Of a stretch of DNA of 64,000 bases, positions 10,706 to 22,200 are shown piece by piece (positions within the stretch are counted from its first letter, which is position 1; every line of letters starts with the position of its first letter). A model generated the notes under the pieces. The model saw only the letters and a program-made list of their open reading frames with translations. It was not told the origin of the DNA and did not search any database. The stretch is from positions 62,001-126,000 of the forward strand of contig NW_025946706.1 of assembly GCF_000764305.2 (NCBI RefSeq). Reading direction: 5' to 3'. Made by a program: the position numbers and the translations under genes. The stretch is from Hyalella azteca (lineage: Eukaryota; Arthropoda; Malacostraca; Amphipoda; Hyalellidae).

Positions 10706-11140
10706 ACGGCATTGAAGAGTTGAAGAACGGTCAACTAACACTCGTAATTATAACATTTTTAGTATTTGGCTAATATTGGAAAAATTGGAACAAACAAGCA
10801 AGGAATTGTTAGACTTTATCAAATCTGCAAAATTTACGTGTAACAAAAGTATTCAGTTAGAACAAAACTTCGCCGGAGGGATGGAATTACGTCAGACCGA
10901 GCGAAGGACAAACAAAGAAGTTTTTAGAAGAATTCTAATTTCAATAAATTCCTGGCAGTTGGCACAATTATTTAAAACACATTCTATTCAGTATGAATAA
11001 ATGCTAGTCACTGGTTGCTATGAGTATAAACGGCCTGCATCACCAGTGAAAATATTGAAATATTCTTGTCCATCATGAAAGCCCAAAGACAGAAAAGAGA
11101 CATTTTTGATGGAATAAAGAACTTAGCTGAGAGAAGCGAC

Positions 11141-11146
11141 TTTATT
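11141..11146 (-). promoter_or_regulatory. Candidate ADAM10 polyadenylation signal
   Basis: AATAAA on the minus strand (TTTATT on the plus strand), about 180 bases past the ADAM10 stop codon. Proposed from position only. Confidence 0.35.
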
Positions 11147-11324
11147 GCATACGCTTAAGGCTAAGGAAGTCCTGTAGAAGTAGACTCGGTGCACCAACGT
11201 AGCAGAAATTTGCGCTGCAAAAATCGCCACGCGTTGAATAAAAAACTTTACTTGATTGGCAGGTCAAAAGGTCGCCTAGGCCTACTGATATCACACTATA
11301 TGGAACAATCTACAAGATTAAGAT

Positions 11325-13289
11325 TCAGTTTGTGTTTTTAGTTTCAGACTCAACAAGCGAAGCCCCGAAAATAACTTCCTTCTTGTTATCAGGAGGAATT
11401 TTCTCCCTCGAGTGATGGCTGCTGTTGTCAAGCAGCAAACTTTTGCCACTAGAATGTAAACTCATCGAGTCAGGGAGACAATTGGCACTGGACGCGGGGC
11501 TGCCACTGATCGCGGCATCTCTGCTGTTGGACCGCAAACTTAACGTATCTGGAAGGATCTTGCTACTCGAACTTCGTAGGCTTGGGGTCTCAAGAATCGC
11601 TCTTTGACTTGAGTGCAAGCTGGCCGTGTCTAAAACAGACTTGCCAGCCGAGTGTAAACTTGCTGTTTCCAAAATTTCTGTAGGCTCCATTATACTTAAG
11701 GCACTGCCACCAGTTGTGCCAGTCACAACCGAGAGTTTTTCTCTTGGGATTCGATCACCTGAAGTTGAGTGAGTAGATCCAGAAGACTGAGTAGAACCAG
11801 CTCGAGAAGAAAGAGGTGATGCAGAATTTCTACCAAAATGCGAACTCTCCCCAAATTCATACCGTCGTGGAACAACTACATTCAATTCTTTAGCCTTTTC
11901 GGGACTACTAAACCTACGTCGCTTGTCAGAACTACTTCCCTCGTCTCTTTTGGGGCGTTTTCGTTTATCAGGGCTAACAGCGGCTTGACTGTAAGCTTCC
12001 ATGCTGATGGATCGGCGGTATTTATTAGAATTGAAGACAAGGTCCACGTCATCAGGGCTCACCGATTTAGTAACTCTTAGGGAACTGTGAGTTCTAGCAC
12101 CACGTGGAGAACTTAAGAACGCTTCATTAACAATGCCTCTGACAGGACTAGCGGTCACCGAGTCATGGAGAAGAGCGCGAGATGACCCGTAACCGATACG
12201 TGGCATTACCGGGCTACCATTACAGCTTCCATTAATGAGTGCATTCATGGATGTGACGGAGCCACCAAAAGACCCTTCCGCGTAAGGCTTGGCAATCCTT
12301 TCTTCGTCTGCCAAAAACTTTTGGATGAGCCAGTTCCCCTCAACTGAAGGCACTTGGAGCTTGTCGCGACCTCTGACTCGGCTCAGGTCGGCCGTAGGCA
12401 GCGTCTGACGGCGAGCTTTGTTGGGACTGCGAGAGGCGGGCGCTCCTCCACGATATCGGTTCTGACGCCGATCATCGTCCATGGTGGCCCTCTTCTGCGG
12501 ACTTCTGTTGCGGTGTGCATGGTCCACCAGGTCCATGGAGGCTACTTTGGTCTCATGCTCTCGTCTGTGCTTCTCGGGACTGAGTCCTCTCGGGTCGGGT
12601 TTTTTGCCAGCAGATTTAGATCGTATTTGTTTCTTCAATTTTCGTTTATCTATTATCGTTATCTTATATTTATCTGGACTAAGGCTCTTAGGTCTAAAAG
12701 ATTTAAAATTAATTATGGAAAATCTACTAGAGAGACTCTCTTTTTGCTTTGGCTTAGCGGAAGTGGAAGGAATGGCTGCAGCAGAGGTGGCGTGGACGGT
12801 TGTAATGCCATTGGCATGTACGGCGGCCGTAGCAACGGCTGTAGTCGCTCCGCTAGCACCACCAGAGGCTTGTGTGGTGGAAGCTTCTGCACGCCGGTCC
12901 ACGCAAACTGCTCTCTTCCCGCCGGTCTCATCACCTTTTTTGGCCGCGCTTTGATCACTTCTTTTGCCGGCCGCTGACTCGCCTCGTTTAGCAGCCTTCC
13001 TGCTGGGCCTGCCAAGCGTACTCTTAGCCGCCCTCTTGGCCTTGGTCGCCGCGCGCCTCACTTCGTTGACACGCCGCTTGAACGGCAGGTTGGTGCGCAC
13101 GACGGTCGGGTGCACCACGAAGTTCGCAGAGTCTAGGACAGCTCCTGAGGCTGCAGGACTCATTGCAGGATACTGTATCCCATTGGTAGGATTCTTGTGG
13201 ATGACAGTCTTCTTCCTCTTGCGGGCTGACCTGCTCGACTTCCTCATCCTGCCCCACGGCTGCTTGCCAAACACGCGCACGATCACCAG
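11325..13289 (-). CDS. ADAM10: ADAM10 exon p (end of membrane segment and 650-aa cytoplasmic tail)
   Basis: Acceptor TTTGCAG. Starts [15 protein letters not shown], so the hydrophobic segment is completed across the junction. The tail is highly basic, with a histone-H1-like Lys/Ala/Arg stretch early on. It contains six S-P-x-K motifs (SPDK, SPEK, SPQK, SPNK, SPDK, SPEK) and near its end a degenerate T-x-SLHSS-x-K repeat. It ends ESETKNTN. The usual ADAM10 juxtamembrane HTPSSNP and proline-rich SH3 sites are not visible. The frame is open for 654 codons and continuous with exon o, so it is very probably real. Confidence 0.88.
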   Translation of the reverse strand: MVIVRVFGKQPWGRMRKSSRSARKRKKTVIHKNPTNGIQYPAMSPAASGAVLDSANFVVHPTVVRTNLPFKRRVNEVRRAATKAKRAAKSTLGRPSRKAAKRGESAAGKRSDQSAAKKGDETGGKRAVCVDRRAEASTTQASGGASGATTAVATAAVHANGITTVHATSAAAIPSTSAKPKQKESLSSRFSIINFKSFRPKSLSPDKYKITIIDKRKLKKQIRSKSAGKKPDPRGLSPEKHRREHETKVASMDLVDHAHRNRSPQKRATMDDDRRQNRYRGGAPASRSPNKARRQTLPTADLSRVRGRDKLQVPSVEGNWLIQKFLADEERIAKPYAEGSFGGSVTSMNALINGSCNGSPVMPRIGYGSSRALLHDSVTASPVRGIVNEAFLSSPRGARTHSSLRVTKSVSPDDVDLVFNSNKYRRSISMEAYSQAAVSPDKRKRPKRDEGSSSDKRRRFSSPEKAKELNVVVPRRYEFGESSHFGRNSASPLSSRAGSTQSSGSTHSTSGDRIPREKLSVVTGTTGGSALSIMEPTEILETASLHSAGKSVLDTASLHSSQRAILETPSLRSSSSKILPDTLSLRSNSRDAAISGSPASSANCLPDSMSLHSSGKSLLLDNSSHHSREKIPPDNKKEVIFGASLVESETKNTN

Positions 13290-16200
13290 CTGCAAATAAA
13301 AAGAGAAATAAATTAGGTAAAGAATTAAATCAACTAAATTAACACTATTCATTAACAGAAATAAATTCGTAACGCGGAGTTCATAAGTAACATGAGCTGG
13401 TATGGGGAAAATATTATGTAAGTCATAGTTAATATGTATGACGAGTTTTTTTTTTAATTACACTTTTATTCACTTTTATGAATTTGCTGATTGCATTAAT
13501 AAGGAAAGCAAAGTTAGGTCATGGTTGACAACTCGTAGATGATGTTACACAGAGGTAAGAGCAAGTTACATTATTATCAGAGCTATGATATTTCGTAAAG
13601 CCTAAAGTGCAGGAAATGCGAGGCAAAACCGCCACAAACTAAGAAGTCTCATTGAATATCGTACAGATTAAATATTTGCAGGAACCAACAGGTGCAAGGG
13701 TGATGATAGACAAATGATTACAAGTGACCAGCCGGCCTCAGGCTGGGTGCTGATAAATACTTTTTGTGATAACGAGTTCCAAAAATGTTAAGAATTCAGG
13801 TCCAATACCAGCGATTGGCCAGTTCGACATGAATCCTGAATGCTGAATAAATACATTTGCATTCACGGCCTCAAATGATTAAGGTGAGATGCTGACGCTA
13901 AAATAGCTTTTACGCAACATCCAGTCAACGCTCAGGATTAGTATTCGTTCACTCAGGCGTTTGTTATACGTGCGTGTGCTGAATATGAGTGACGCGTTAC
14001 AGTGCTGACCAAGTCTAAAACATGTCAATGTGTACAAATTAATCAAGCATTGTAACGTACGCACGAATGACGCGAAGAAGGGTGAAAAAATTGTAAACAC
14101 AAACTCTGATAGCATGGCTTGTTGCAAACACGCTGTTTAGATGAAACTAATATGGATGGGACGATGTCTCGGTTGAGGTTCGTGCTACCGTCAATGACAC
14201 ATAAACGCAGTACCCGTCGCACTTTACTCGCGACTCGCCAATGAAATAGTATAATTTCTTGAAAAAACAATTTCTACTGTTTTGAATGTACAGGCCAGCG
14301 ATATGAGTGCAGTGGCGACTTATGTGTCACTGGCAGTAGAGGAATGGGACTGTTGAAGTGTTGGTGCAGTTGCAGTGACCGACAAATGCGACTACACACA
14401 CAAACCAAGCTGGGAAAATGTCCTACCAGAGTCACAGCCTTCATAAAGCGGAGCCATCACTCGACATAAATATGCCGTAACTCGACGAGTTGAGGGGTCA
14501 CTTCTTCATCAAGTTGATTTAAATGTTTAAAAGCGTCTATAAAACAGCATTTATAGTTTCCTGTCGCCTACATCATATAAAAATACAAAATCAGGAGTCA
14601 GTATTTGCGAGGAAAGACCAAGTGGGTAGACCGTCATGATAAACATCACAGCCGATGGAGGACTGAGGCACGATGCTACCAGGAGATGTTATCATTATTG
14701 CTGTGTTAAACGTTAGCGTTGCGCTAGAGACGCTAGTTTAGTGTTATTGTTACGCTAGAGACGCTATTTTAGTGTTATTGTTAGCATTGCGCTAGAGAGC
14801 AGTGGGCGATTCTTCCTTGGGCATCTCGTAGGCTCCAGTGCCCTAGATGAGGAAGACGTGATCTTAGTTACTAGGACCATTAGTGAGCCTAATGAATGAT
14901 CACTTCTTTATGGGGTCAATTGACCAGTGCATACAAAGCATTTTAATCACATGAAAAGAATAAGAGCGCTCATGAAGCAATTCTTGACGATGAATATATG
15001 GATTTAAACATTAATTTGAAAAGTAAGTATTTTCCAACGTTTTTCATAAGTTGACATTTTTTAAAAGCTTGAGGTCTCTCTTACAATTAAACGATAATTA
15101 CCTACATAAACCAATCAGCCACTTTCAAAAACTGTAATTCGTAACGAAAGCGTTTTCTTTGATATGAATAAATAATTCTTCCTTTTCGTCACGATCGCCA
15201 AAAAAGATGAAACATAATTTCGAGATATTAAAATATGAAAAATATTAACCTTCAAGACCGAAGCTTAGAAGCTTCCTTTAATGGAACCAAAAACTAAAAA
15301 CTCAGGCATAAGTTGGGTAATCATCTGAAATGGTTTCGAAGGATGATTATGATTACATAGCGCCGACATTTATAACAATAATGGAATTTTTCATCCATTT
15401 TAAAGTTACTAATGAAATTCATTTAATTTAGATCACTGAGCACAACGATTTCTTTCACTGTTCGAACTAAACGGGACTCCCATACACGGTTTCATCTTAA
15501 TTGAAAAGGCACACAATAGATGATTAGCGGGAAAATGTTTAATTAATTGCAGTTCATTAATTGAAGAGGCACAAAATAGATGATTAGCGGGAAAATGCTT
15601 CATTAATTGAAGAGGCACATATCAGATGATTAGCGGCGGAAGGAAGATGATGGATGATAAACGGGGAGAGACCTGCACACTAGATAATTAAAGAGGAAAT
15701 TTCTCGCTAATTGACGAGGCGAATATTGATTGGCCGGCCGAGACACAATAAATTATCAATTAAGTAATGAATAATGAAGGAAAAGCTACCTCGAGCTCAC
15801 CAAAATAACGAGCACAGCGAGCCTGACAAATGCCTCGCTAATTAACGAAGTGCGCAATAATTAACGGGGTGGGACACAATTAATAATGAATATATACATA
15901 TAATATAATGATACAATATAATAATATAATAAAGCTGGATTGTAACTGACCAAGAGGACGAGGACAGCGAGCAGCAGCAGAGTGACGGCCCACCAGTGCT
16001 GCTGCAGCCACTCCTGCAGGCTCGCTAGGGACTCGTCGCTCAGCAGCAACTTGCGCAGGGTGGCTAATGGCCCCGACGGGTCAACCTGCACATAACGACA
16101 TTATGGTCAGCCGTAAGAACTGTGCGTACTGAGCTATGCAACGAGTCATGTCTGTGAACTTTGTGGTACTGCCTGCTGCGCTAAGGTTCATGTAAGTACA

Positions 16201-19200
16201 TCTCATGGTACTGCCTGCTGCGCTAAGGTTCAGGTAAGTACATCTCATGGTACTGGATAGCAATAAACGATTCAAGTTAAGATTCAATAATAAGTTCCCA
16301 TTAAAGAAACATACTCAAGTGGTTCTTGGCAGGTTGCTTTAAACTGGTAAACACGAAAGTATATTTTATGATATTCATGATATGGACTAGCTTGCATCCT
16401 ATAGGCCACAGTATAGACATTAACCTGGAATACAAACGAGCTCTAATCTAGAGCCGATATTAAGATCACAATCGGAAGTGACCAACCTACTCGTGTTGCT
16501 TCAACAAACTTGCACAAGAATGAGACAGAAATCCTACATTTCCCTAAAAACGGAGCAAAATAATCCTCTTCACCATGAATGAATGCAGTCGTAAAATTTT
16601 CGATATTATGCCAAATGATAACAACAAGAATGAGTAAAGCACTTCGGCCTCAGAGATGTAAATAAAGTAAATAAATATAATGCGGGCACTCACTTCTCTG
16701 CACTTCTTAAACACGTCGCAGTATCCCTTGTAGTCGTCGCATGGAGTGCCCGCCTTGGCGTACATGTCGGGGATGTTGTAAGGGTAGACGTTCCAGTCAA
16801 ACGAGGACCTGTAACATTAACGTCATCAAAATACCGTTAAAATGCGTTTAAAATACTGCCTAAACACGGATGTGCAAGAGCAAACTGAACATGCTTCAAG
16901 GAGATAAATTTAAAAAGAAAGGCAATTTTTCGAAAGTATGCGTGTAATGCAATTGTTCACTCATGAATTATATTTTTTCAGCGTGAGACAACGCTTCCAA
17001 AGTCATCAAAGGCCCAAAGCCATGAGATTTATAAGCTTTTAATTTGATTAATTTTTTTTCTTATATTGGTAACCCTATTACCCACTCCATCTAAGTAAAT
17101 ACGGATTGCTTGAACGACGGGTAATGTCTCCATATAAAAATGGTGAAAATCGATATAAATAAAGCCACATGAAGCGCAGAAATAATGGAGTTTGAACAAC
17201 TCACAGACAAGGCTGGTCTTCGCCAGGCAGTTTGCAGCAGAGCTCACAGCTTTTAGTGTCGGGGTCGCCGGCGCTGCGGTGGCACTGGCAGCTCTCCAGG
17301 CCGTACGCCAGGCAGATGCTGCCTGTGCACTCCCCTCGGTAGCATACGAACTCCTTGTTGCATATCGTCTACCAACACACATATCATTTTTATTACATCA
17401 TTATTATTTATTTATTTAATATACCATTATATGAACAAAAACCACATTAATCAATATTATCTGGCAATGAAAGATCGTTCTAAAGATCCAATATGAATAT
17501 TGCCTATATACTGAAAGATCTACTCTGGAACCAATAACGCTAATGACGTCTTTTCGTATTACATGGAAATACATCACGATACGGCGGGATCCTATGGGAG
17601 AAAATCATCCAATATAATTTATTTCATTGTATTATTTAATATGATTATTACATGCAGAAAGAAAAATCATGCACTGAAATATCGAGTGTTGAAAGTGAGC
17701 GACGAACTTCCAGCTGTCGCACATGACAAATAAGATCTCGGCATGGAACTACTTTCCACGGAGCACAATACTCATGCTTGCATTTATAAAAATACAACAA
17801 TTTTATTCATTAAATTCCAACGAAACTTCAAGAGATATCTTATTTTTAATAATATACTACTACTATTATTTCGAAAAAAATATATCAAACAATACTTCCA
17901 TAAAATTATAAGAATTATGAGGTATTTAAATGTGGAGGCTAATGACTAAGTTGTTACTATTTTGGGCCGGACCGCGGTTAGTCGAGGTTACGCAGAAATC
18001 CCAAGTCAAACAACGTACAGTATCCACCATTTACATTATTAAATCACCACGAGCTTCTTTGTTAGACCTAAATCTCAGGAGAATTGTAGTTTATGAAGTA
18101 GAGCTGTTACCTTATTAGGCTTGTTGACGGATGGGGGGCACTGAGGGCCCCGGCCGTCACAGAAGGCCGTGTCACGGCAGCCGTTGTCGTCCCTGCATTT
18201 GTTGCCCTCCTTGAGCAAACATTCGTGCGTGCAGCATGGACCCTTCGTGCAAATAATATATATTATCAACATAGTTCTATACATGCCATCAAAACATTAG
18301 GAGAATTAATTCACAGCGTAATATGATTTAGACGCAATGACTGTAGAAATAAATTATTAATTCATAACAGCGAAACTATTCTTTGAATATAATTACTTGA
18401 ATAATTAGTTCAGCACTGCGAAATTATTCTTAGAAAACGAAGACTATTGAGGATATAGAAAATCTCAAAAATCTAACAATTCAGTATGAATAGCATATCA
18501 GTTAATACTAATAATATAGTATAAAATAACAATTGAATATTGCTAATTAAATGAGTATTACTACCTGAGAGGGTGAGCATATCTTGTTGGGGCGCAGCTC
18601 GCAGGGGCGGTGCCCCTTCCTGGGGTTGGTGACCATGGGGAAGCAGCACTGGTCGTCGCAGTCTTCCTCCCACCCGCAGTCACATTCCTCCCCAGCCTCC
18701 ACTACCCCGTTGCCGCAGATTGAGGCCTGATCCATGCATCAAATTCATTCATTCAAATCATACATCGTTTTGATAAATAATTTCTTTGTTAACAAGACAC
18801 TCAAATCAAAAATGCATTCTTAATTCGCCGTAAACGTAACCAGAATTTTGCATGCAAAACAAGCAGTACGCGTGACCCACCTATCACCATGACCCACCTA
18901 TCACCCATGACCCACCTATCACCATGACCCACCTATCACCATGACCCACCTATCACCCATGACCCACCTATCACCCATGACCCACCTATCACCCATGACC
19001 CACCTATCACCCATGACCCACATATCACCCATGACCCACCTATCACCCATGACCCACCTATCACCATGACCCACCTATCACCATGACCCACCTATCACCA
19101 TGACCCACCTATCACCATGACCCACCTATCACCATGACCCACCTATCACCATGACTCACCTATCACCATGAGCCACCTATCACCATGACCCACCTATGAC

Positions 19201-22200
19201 CCATGACCCACCTATCACCATGACCCACCTATGACCATGACTCACCTGCGGGAAGGTGAAGCAGCCCTTGGAGTCGCGCGCCTTGCTGTTCAGGACGCTG
19301 TTGATCTTCTTCAGGGAACACGGCGAGAACTTGTTGTTGTTCAGCTTGTCGCCGCTCGTGGCTCTGGAATAGAAATAACATCAGTATCATCGACATCGAA
19401 ATAAAACAAAGGCCGAAGTAAAAGTTGTAGATAACAATAATGCCTTATTGTTGCGGAATAATATAACTTTGTTCACAGGGTGCTAATAACTGTAATAGCT
19501 GAATGGGTGATATTGTACAAATATTTATACACCTACAGCATGAGCAGACAGGGGACGTAGCACTGATACGCTCATACGTCAAGCCAAAATGAGTGAGTGA
19601 TCTACACAAAAGTAAGAAGTGCATCGCTAATTGTTGCAATAATAAAAGTTGCAATAATAAAAATAATATTAATATTAGCGCTTTCAGCGTTTATTAGGTC
19701 GTAGGCCTTTCGCCGATCCTTAACATTGCAGAACATTCACAGCTTGTTGCGGTCTCGACATATTAGATATGGAAGAAGTCTTAACGCCCCCAAAAAGCAA
19801 TCGTTTAGAACTGTATGAGGTCAAGTTCCTACCTGGCGAACATGATGTAGTTGCCGTCCTCGCCACCAGGTGTGCACGTGGTGTCGTGCTCAGGGTCGTG
19901 CGGGCTGCCGAAGTTGTGGCCGATCTCGTGGGCAAGTGTGACGTGGCTCACGGCCGGCGGCACGTGCTTGCCGTAGTTCAGTAGAGTCACGATCCCCGTA
20001 TTCAGAGACTGACCAAAAAACAGTTATTGATATTGATAAATATATTTAAATATTGATATTTATAAATATCAATTGATAAATAATTTAGGCATTTAAAACA
20101 CGTTATTTTCTGGTACTAAAAGAGCATTGCATTTACAAGACACAAGAAAAATGAAGTATTAAAAAGAACTACGCTTATTTATCAGCCGTTTACCAACAAA
20201 CAATCAACAAATATCAAATTAATATACATTTTGCCATTAAAGGCGAGATAAAAAGCGTCTTATTTTCCTGTGTACCGGTGCAATAAAAGCTTCACTACAT
20301 CATGAATGAAATAAAAGCTTCAATACATCATGAATGCAATAAAAGCTTCACTACATCATGAATGCAATAAAAGCTTCACTACATCATGAATGCAATAAAA
20401 TCTTCACTACATCATGAATGCAATAAAATCTTCACTACATCAGTAAGTCAGACCTTAAGACTGCCGCGGTAGTGGCCGTTCTTCTCACACACGCCCCCAG
20501 CGTTCTTCAGGTCGCCGGTCCATGCCAGGCCCAGCGTGCCGCCTTCAAAGTCTCTGCACGCCAGTAAAGTATGTAGTTTAGTGGTGTAGTTATAAAGTAT
20601 GTGGTTTATTAGTGTAGTTATAAAGTATGTGGTTTAGTGGTGTAGTTATAAAGTATGTAGTTTAGAGGTATATTTATAAAGTATGATGTTTGATGCAAAT
20701 TCATACATTGTAGTAGCAAAATGAGTTAGCATTGTTCCATGGAAGTAGCTTTGATTATTTACTGAATTGTTAATTAGTTGAATAGAATTAGTTGTTAGAA
20801 TTAGTTGAATTATATGGCAGCAAACGACACAAATGAGAGAATTATTTTCAGTTGTCGTCTTGTTAAAATACCGTTACTTTTATCTTGCTTCAACTTAAAA
20901 ATAGTTTTTTTATTGAAATAAAATAAACGATTGACGGGTATATTAGTTAGGCAATCAATTCCATAAGGCTGATCTATGTAGGCAGGCATCTTCCTACACG
21001 AGACGATAGGGAGTAAAACGTTGCCTACACGAGGCCATAGGGAACGTAGGCTTATCTGTAGATGAACATGTAGGCTCACCTGTACGTGAACATGTAGGCT
21101 CACCTGTACGTGAACATGTAGGCTTACCTGTACGTGAACATGTAGGCAAGGCAGAAGGAATCGTAATCTTCTTCTGAGAAGAGCTCGAGGAATTTCTCTA
21201 CGCCGTAGTTGTTGGGAAACCTGCAATGAATTATCACGATGAAAAACATTACGGAAACTACTGCAGGAAAAATACCATAAAAGTGATGAGAAACTTCACA
21301 TAGAAGCACAATAAACCATCAATGAATTACTTCAGTTGTTGCAATAAGCAGAATTGAGCGGCTGAGAGCTAACGAAGGTTACTAAGTTATTGCTGAAAGT
21401 ACAATGCCCTGAACAAACAATGAGAATTAATCAGTGAAGACAGTCGAGGTTCAACGAAACAAGAAGCTTTATTCATACGACGAACCAACGCATTCACTAG
21501 ACACTCACGTGGATAATCTTGATTATTAATTGAGGTTTGAGAAATGAAGAGAACATTGGGAACAATATTATTGTAGGGGCTTTCAGTTAATGAAGCGACA
21601 GCACAAAGGAGCACGGCGCCGGAGATGAGTTCTCTTAGGGTAACATTAAAGCATAGAGTATTTCTTAGGGTAACATTAAAGCTTAGAGTATTTCTTAGGT
21701 TAACATTAAAGCTTAGAGTATTTCTTAGGGTAACATTAAAGCTTAGAGCATTTCCTAGGGTAACATTAAAGCATAGAGTATTTCTTAGGGTAACATTAAA
21801 GCATAGAGTATTTCTTAGGGTAACATTAAAGCTTAGAGTATTTCTTAGGGTAACATTAAAGCATAGAGTATTTCTTAGGGTAACATTAAATCATAGAGTA
21901 TTTCTTAGTACATTAAAGCCTAGGGTGTTACTTAGAGTAACATTAAAGCTTCACAATCAAATCTCAGGGACCACACAAAGACAATAAGAAACCTTGAGGA
22001 TGTTTCTCCTTGGCTTTATACATGAAAATAAAAGGTCCGAAATTTGTCAGATCTGTAAGATGCATTGACTTTTGTCGCAAATTATTTTGACGAAAATAAG
22101 CAGATAATATAAAGTGGAAAAATATCACATGTTAAATTCTTCCATAGTTTAAAATATCCAGGAGTGATTTATAGCATGAGTTTAATATTATTTAATGGAC

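Larger units (their letters stand above)
8919..11140. other. Intergenic region between orphan gene and ADAM10 3' end
   Basis: Mostly AT-rich sequence without exon-like content. It holds an inverted-repeat element (10539-10705) with an 18-bp triple repeat inside it. A 74-residue open frame at 10776-11000 (plus) begins MEKLEQTSKELLDFIKSAKF. It looks somewhat protein-like but has no recognised family and no promoter context. Confidence 0.5.
13290..15950 (-). other. ADAM10 intron between exons o and p
   Basis: 2.66 kb without further exon-like sequence. Holds repeats at 14711-14798 and 15497-15720, and a decoy copy of the exon o donor at 15795-15822. Intron retention would add about 29 mostly hydrophobic residues and a stop at 15861. 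Confidence 0.7.
16086..18564 (-). other. ADAM10 introns between exons k and o
   Basis: The introns at 16086-16693, 16809-17204, 17369-18110 and 18243-18564 are AT-rich. Apart from the repeat at 16158-16256 I see no recognisable feature. Confidence 0.6.

Noticed and set aside
10776..11000. 74-codon plus-strand frame with protein-like composition
   Set aside because: No family, promoter or neighbouring exon. Kept only as a remark in the intergenic description.
12354..12977. Open frames of 207 and 157 codons on the plus strand
   Set aside because: They lie opposite the ADAM10 tail exon, whose minus-strand frame is longer and joins the protease in phase. They are shadow frames.
21625..21987. 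120-codon plus-strand frame with a repeated RVTLKxRVFL pattern
   Set aside because: Produced entirely by the 30-bp minisatellite, whose unit is a multiple of three.
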